Part shown: positions 60,892-64,000 of the stretch, piece after piece
How positions within the stretch are numbered: the first letter of the stretch is position 1
Layout of the letters: each line of letters begins with the position of its first letter
DNA from: Streptomyces sp. DH24
GTDB taxonomy: Bacteria > Actinomycetota > Actinomycetes > Streptomycetales > Streptomycetaceae
Assembly (NCBI RefSeq): GCF_029813775.1
Contig: NZ_JARVKW010000020.1
Span: 1 to 64,000 of the forward strand
DNA: 64,000 nucleotides
Direction: 5' to 3'
Program-made: the position numbers and the translations under genes
The notes under the pieces: generated by a model
The model's database searches: none
Told to the model about the DNA's origin: nothing
The model's input: the letters and a program-made list of their open reading frames with translations, nothing else

Positions 60892-62187
60892 TCAGCCCTC
60901 CAGGAACGCCGTCAGCGCCCTGGTCAGCAGCAACGGGTCGTCCGCGCCGCACAGTTCGCGTGCGCTGTGCATCGACAGGATGGCCACGCCGATGTCCACG
61001 GTGCGGATGCCGTGCCGGGCCGCGGTGATCGGGCCGATGGTGGTGCCGCAGGGCATGGAGTTGTTGGACACGAAGGACTGGAAGGGCACGCCGGCCCGCT
61101 CGCAGGCGGCGGCGAACACCGCCCGGCCCGAACCGTCCGTCGCGTAGCGGTTGTTGACGTTGACCTTGAGGATCGGGCCGCCGTTGACGCGCGGGTGGTG
61201 CGTGGGGTCGTGGCGTTCCGCGTAGTTGGGGTGCACCGCGTGGCCCGTGTCGGAGGAGAGGCAGACGGTCCCGGCGAAGGCGCGGGCCCGGTCCTCGAAG
61301 GAGCCGCCGCGCGCGAAGACAGAACGTTCCAGCACGGTGCCGAGCAGCGGCCCGTCCGCGCCGGTGTCCGACTGGGAGCCGTTCTCCTCGTGGTCGAAGG
61401 CGGCGAGGACGGGGATGTACGGCAGGTCCGCGCCCGAGGCCGCCGCGAGGAGGGCGGCCGTACCGGCGTGCACGGACAGCAGGTTGTCCATGCGGGGTCC
61501 GGCGACGAGTTCGCGGTCCCGGCCCAGGTAGGCGGGGGGCTCCACGGAGTGGACCATCAGGTCCCAGCCGGTGACGTCGCCCGCGGGGAGGCCGGCCGTC
61601 TCCTCCAGGAAGGCGATCAGGTCGCCGTCGCGCACGTCGTTGCCGAGGCCCCAGACGGGCTGCAGGTGCCGCTGCTTGTCGAGCTTGAGGCCCTCGGCGG
61701 ACACGGAGCGGTCCAGGTGGATGGCGAGCTGCGGGACGCGCAGCAGCGGGCGGTCCACGTCGACGAGACGGGTCGAGCCGTCCCGCAGGGTCAGGCGGCC
61801 GGCGAGCCCGAGGTCGCGGTCGAGCCAGGAGTTCAGCAGGGGCCCGCCGTAGATCTCCACGGCGACCTGGCGCCAGCCGTGCGCGCCGGTGTCGGGCAGC
61901 GGCTTGACGCGCAGGTTGGGGGAGTCGGTGTGGGCTCCGACGATGCGGAACGGGGTGTGGGGGGCGGCGCCCTCGGGGACGTACCAGGCGATGATCGCGC
62001 CACCGCGCAGCACGTACTTGCCGCCGCTCGTGCCGTCCCAGGCGTCCGTCTCGGCGACCTGCCGGAATCCGGCCTTCTCCAGCCGTTCGGCGGCGTTCGC
62101 CACGGCGTGGTAGGGCGACGGACTCGCCGCCAGGAAGGTCATGAGGTCGTCGGTGTGGCCGCGGTCGGCGCGGAGGGCTTCGCTCAT
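60892..62187 (-). CDS. M18 family aminopeptidase
   Basis: 431 residues from ATG 62187. Metal ligands and catalytic residues typical of M18: His in VGAHTDSPN, Asp in GPRMDNLLS, Glu pair in AFDHEENGS, Asp in SSDTGHAVHPNYA, and the NNSMPCGTTIG region. It is a dodecameric zinc/cobalt aminopeptidase that trims acidic or other N-terminal residues. Upstream lies the acyl-CoA dehydrogenase with a terminator in between, so it has its own promoter. Confidence 0.93.
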   Translation of the reverse strand: MSEALRADRGHTDDLMTFLAASPSPYHAVANAAERLEKAGFRQVAETDAWDGTSGGKYVLRGGAIIAWYVPEGAAPHTPFRIVGAHTDSPNLRVKPLPDTGAHGWRQVAVEIYGGPLLNSWLDRDLGLAGRLTLRDGSTRLVDVDRPLLRVPQLAIHLDRSVSAEGLKLDKQRHLQPVWGLGNDVRDGDLIAFLEETAGLPAGDVTGWDLMVHSVEPPAYLGRDRELVAGPRMDNLLSVHAGTAALLAAASGADLPYIPVLAAFDHEENGSQSDTGADGPLLGTVLERSVFARGGSFEDRARAFAGTVCLSSDTGHAVHPNYAERHDPTHHPRVNGGPILKVNVNNRYATDGSGRAVFAAACERAGVPFQSFVSNNSMPCGTTIGPITAARHGIRTVDIGVAILSMHSARELCGADDPLLLTRALTAFLEG

Positions 62188-62209
62188 GGGGTTCACCTTA
62201 ACGACGGTC

Positions 62210-62243
62210 GAGGGCCCGCCTCCCTTTGCGGGAGCGGGCCCTC
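62210..62243 (-). terminator. Terminator after the acyl-CoA dehydrogenase gene
   Basis: Stem GAGGGCCCGC(C)TCCC / GGGAGCGGGCCCTC with one bulged C, 19 bases past the stop. Confidence 0.8.
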
Positions 62244-62261
62244 GGTCGGGAACGGACGTGA

Positions 62262-64000
62262 CTAGAACGCGGCCTCGTCCAGTTCCATCAGGTCGAGCTC
62301 GACGCCCTCGGCGACCTTGCGGGCGAGGGTGACGCCCGGCAGGACGTTCGCGGCGAAGAACTTCGCGGCGGCGATCTTGCCGGTGTAGAACGCCTGGTCC
62401 TTGGCGGAGGCCGTCGCCAGCTTCTCGGCGGCGATCGCGGCGCCCTTGAGGAGCAGGTAGCCGACGACCACGTCGCCGGAGGCCATCAGCAGGCCGGTGG
62501 TGTTGAGGCCGACCTTGTAGATGTTCTTGACGTCCTGCTCGGTGGCGGCGAGGTCGGTGAGCATCAGGCCGACGATGGCCTCCAGCTCGACGGCCGCCTT
62601 GGCGAGCTGCTCGCGGGCGCCGGCCAGCTCCTCGCCGCCGGTGCCGAGCGCGAGGAACTTCTTGATGTCCTCGGCGAGGGAGTTCAGCGCGGCGCCCTGG
62701 TTGCGGACGATCTTCCGGAAGAAGAAGTCCTGGCCCTGGATGGCCGTGGTGCCCTCGTAGAGGGTGTCGATCTTGGAGTCCCGGATGTACTGCTCGATCG
62801 GGTACTCCTGCAGGAAGCCGGAGCCGCCGAAGGTCTGCAGGGACTGGGCGAGCTGCTCGTAGGCCTTCTCGGAGCCGTAGCCCTTGACGATCGGCAGGAG
62901 CAGGTCGTTGAGGGCGTGCTCGGCGGAGGCGTCCTCGCCGGCGGCCTCCTTGACCTGGATCTCGTCCTGGACGGAGGCGGTGTACATCACCAGGGCGCGC
63001 ATGCCCTCGGCGTACGCCTTCTGCGTCATGAGCGAGCGGCGCACGTCGGGGTGGTGGGTGATGGTGACCTTGGGCGCGGTCTTGTCCATGAAGTTGGCCA
63101 GGTCCGGACCCTGGACGCGCTCCTTGGCGTACTCCAGCGCGTTGAGGTAGCCGGTGGACAGCGTGGAGATCGCCTTCGTGCCGACCATCATGCGGGCGAA
63201 CTCGATGATGCGGAACATCTGGCGGATGCCGTCGTGCTTGTCGCCGATCAGCCAGCCCTTGGCGGGGTGCTTGTCGCCGAAGGTCATCTCGCACGTGTTG
63301 GAGGCCTTCAGGCCCATCTTGTGCTCGACGTTGGTGGCGTAGACGCCGTTGCGCTCGCCCAGCTCGCCGGTCTCGAAGTCGAAGAGGTACTTCGGGACGA
63401 GGAAGAGGGACAGGCCCTTGGTGCCGGGGCCGGCGCCCTCGGGGCGCGCGAGCACGTAGTGGAGGATGTTCTCCGACATGTCGTGCTCGCCCGAGGTGAT
63501 GAAGCGCTTGACGCCCTCGATGTGCCAGGAGCCGTCCTCCTGCTGCACGGCCCTGGTGCGGCCGGCGCCGACGTCCGAGCCGGCGTCCGGCTCGGTGAGG
63601 ACCATGGTCGAGCCCCACTGCTTCTCGACGGCGATCTTCGCGATGTGCTTCTGCACGTCGTTGCCCTCGTCGAAGAGGATGCCCGCGAAGGCCGGGCCGG
63701 AGGAGTACATCCACACGGCCGGGTTGGCACCCAGGATCAGCTCCGCGTACGCCCAGATCAGGGAGCGGGGCGAGGTGGTGCCGCCGATCTCCTCGGGCAG
63801 GCCGAGACGCCAGTACTCGGAGTCCATGAAGGCCTGGTAGCTCTTCTTGAAGGACGCCGGAACGGGCGCGGTGTTGGTCTCCGGGTCGAAGACCGGCGGG
63901 TTGCGGTCGGCGTCCGCGAAGGACTCGGCCAGCTCGTTCTCCGCCAGGCGCGTCAGTTCCTCGAGGATGCTCTTCGCGGTCTCGACGTCCATCTCCTCGA
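62262..64000 (-). CDS. Acyl-CoA dehydrogenase, 5' end cut by window edge
   Basis: The frame is open to base 64000. An ATG at 63992 exists but family members continue N-terminally before the EEMDVETAKSILEEL motif, so the true start lies beyond the window. At least 579 residues. FAD/substrate features: VLTEPDAGSDVGAGRT, FITSGEHDMSENI, TGEL region with QTFGGSGFLQEYPIEQY, and the catalytic Glu probably in YEGTTAIQGQDFF. The large size and C-terminal domain match the FadE-type long enzymes next to fatty acid pathways. Confidence 0.9.
   Translation of the reverse strand, partial: EEMDVETAKSILEELTRLAENELAESFADADRNPPVFDPETNTAPVPASFKKSYQAFMDSEYWRLGLPEEIGGTTSPRSLIWAYAELILGANPAVWMYSSGPAFAGILFDEGNDVQKHIAKIAVEKQWGSTMVLTEPDAGSDVGAGRTRAVQQEDGSWHIEGVKRFITSGEHDMSENILHYVLARPEGAGPGTKGLSLFLVPKYLFDFETGELGERNGVYATNVEHKMGLKASNTCEMTFGDKHPAKGWLIGDKHDGIRQMFRIIEFARMMVGTKAISTLSTGYLNALEYAKERVQGPDLANFMDKTAPKVTITHHPDVRRSLMTQKAYAEGMRALVMYTASVQDEIQVKEAAGEDASAEHALNDLLLPIVKGYGSEKAYEQLAQSLQTFGGSGFLQEYPIEQYIRDSKIDTLYEGTTAIQGQDFFFRKIVRNQGAALNSLAEDIKKFLALGTGGEELAGAREQLAKAAVELEAIVGLMLTDLAATEQDVKNIYKVGLNTTGLLMASGDVVVGYLLLKGAAIAAEKLATASAKDQAFYTGKIAAAKFFAANVLPGVTLARKVAEGVELDLMELDEAAF

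Noticed and set aside
60892..63714. A 940-codon frame joining the acyl-CoA dehydrogenase region with the aminopeptidase
   Set aside because: The first part is an out-of-frame reading of the dehydrogenase; only the M18 part from 62187 matches a family, and a terminator lies between.

Overview
The window is high-G+C actinobacterial DNA (roughly 70% or more G+C by eye, strong third-position G/C, frequent GTG/TTG starts and 4-base ATGA/GTGA gene overlaps). Gene content and order match the chromosome core of a Streptomyces near oriC: CrgA, the FHA/PP2C/SEDS/PBP/PknB block, class E sortases, two branched-chain keto acid dehydrogenase operons, and two perfect ParB-binding parS palindromes. I see no insertion sequence, prophage, CRISPR array, rRNA or secondary-metabolite cluster.

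Layout. 1-9.7 kb: a cut-off Ser/Thr kinase, an HTH protein, tRNA-Ala, a DUF5324 protein with a parS behind it, cyclophilin, rhomboid protease, a gap between convergent genes with a DnaA-box cluster, crgA, a DUF881 protein, a small membrane protein, a PabA/TrpG-type amidotransferase and two class E sortases. 9.8-17.9 kb (minus strand): fhaA-fhaB-pstP-rodA-pbpA-pknB, the cell-wall growth and signalling operon also found near the mycobacterial origin, here without pknA. 18-25.4 kb: tRNA-Leu, a DUF2252 protein, a J-domain-like protein, rhodanese, then a three-gene unit of a DUF5819 protein, an HTTM membrane protein and a SpoU methyltransferase. 25.5-33.8 kb: catabolism, with paaN, a 3-hydroxyacyl-CoA dehydrogenase, a TetR regulator, an AsnC/Lrp regulator and a first bkdABC set. 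One 14-bp palindrome occurs in both key promoter regions. 34-37.4 kb: MobA-like/DUF6457 fusion, moeA and a two-TM potassium channel; a second parS sits on the moeA/channel junction. 37.5-45.8 kb: ABC exporter pair, quinone oxidoreductase, a secreted repeat protein, the proteasome activator Bpa and two divergent membrane Ser/Thr kinases. 46-52.4 kb: a phosphotransferase-like protein, a PPOX flavin protein, a DevR-like response regulator and a second bkdABC set. 52.5-64 kb: a 32-bp tandem repeat array, a GntR/MFS operon, a D-Ala-D-Ala carboxypeptidase, nitrilase, LURP-one protein, thioredoxin-NHL protein, M18 aminopeptidase and a cut-off acyl-CoA dehydrogenase.

The genes fall into four themes: polar growth and septation under Ser/Thr kinase control; chromosome organisation signals (parS, DnaA boxes); acyl-CoA and branched-chain catabolism, which supplies fatty acid and polyketide precursors; and house-keeping membrane and redox functions. 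The least explained parts are the 32-bp array that repeats the 3' end of a transporter gene, the SdpA/SdpB-like DUF5819-HTTM pair, a DevR-type box before the PPOX gene, the palindrome shared by the paa and bkd promoters, and several apparently leaderless promoters. All identifications rest on reading motifs and gene order; no database search was run.
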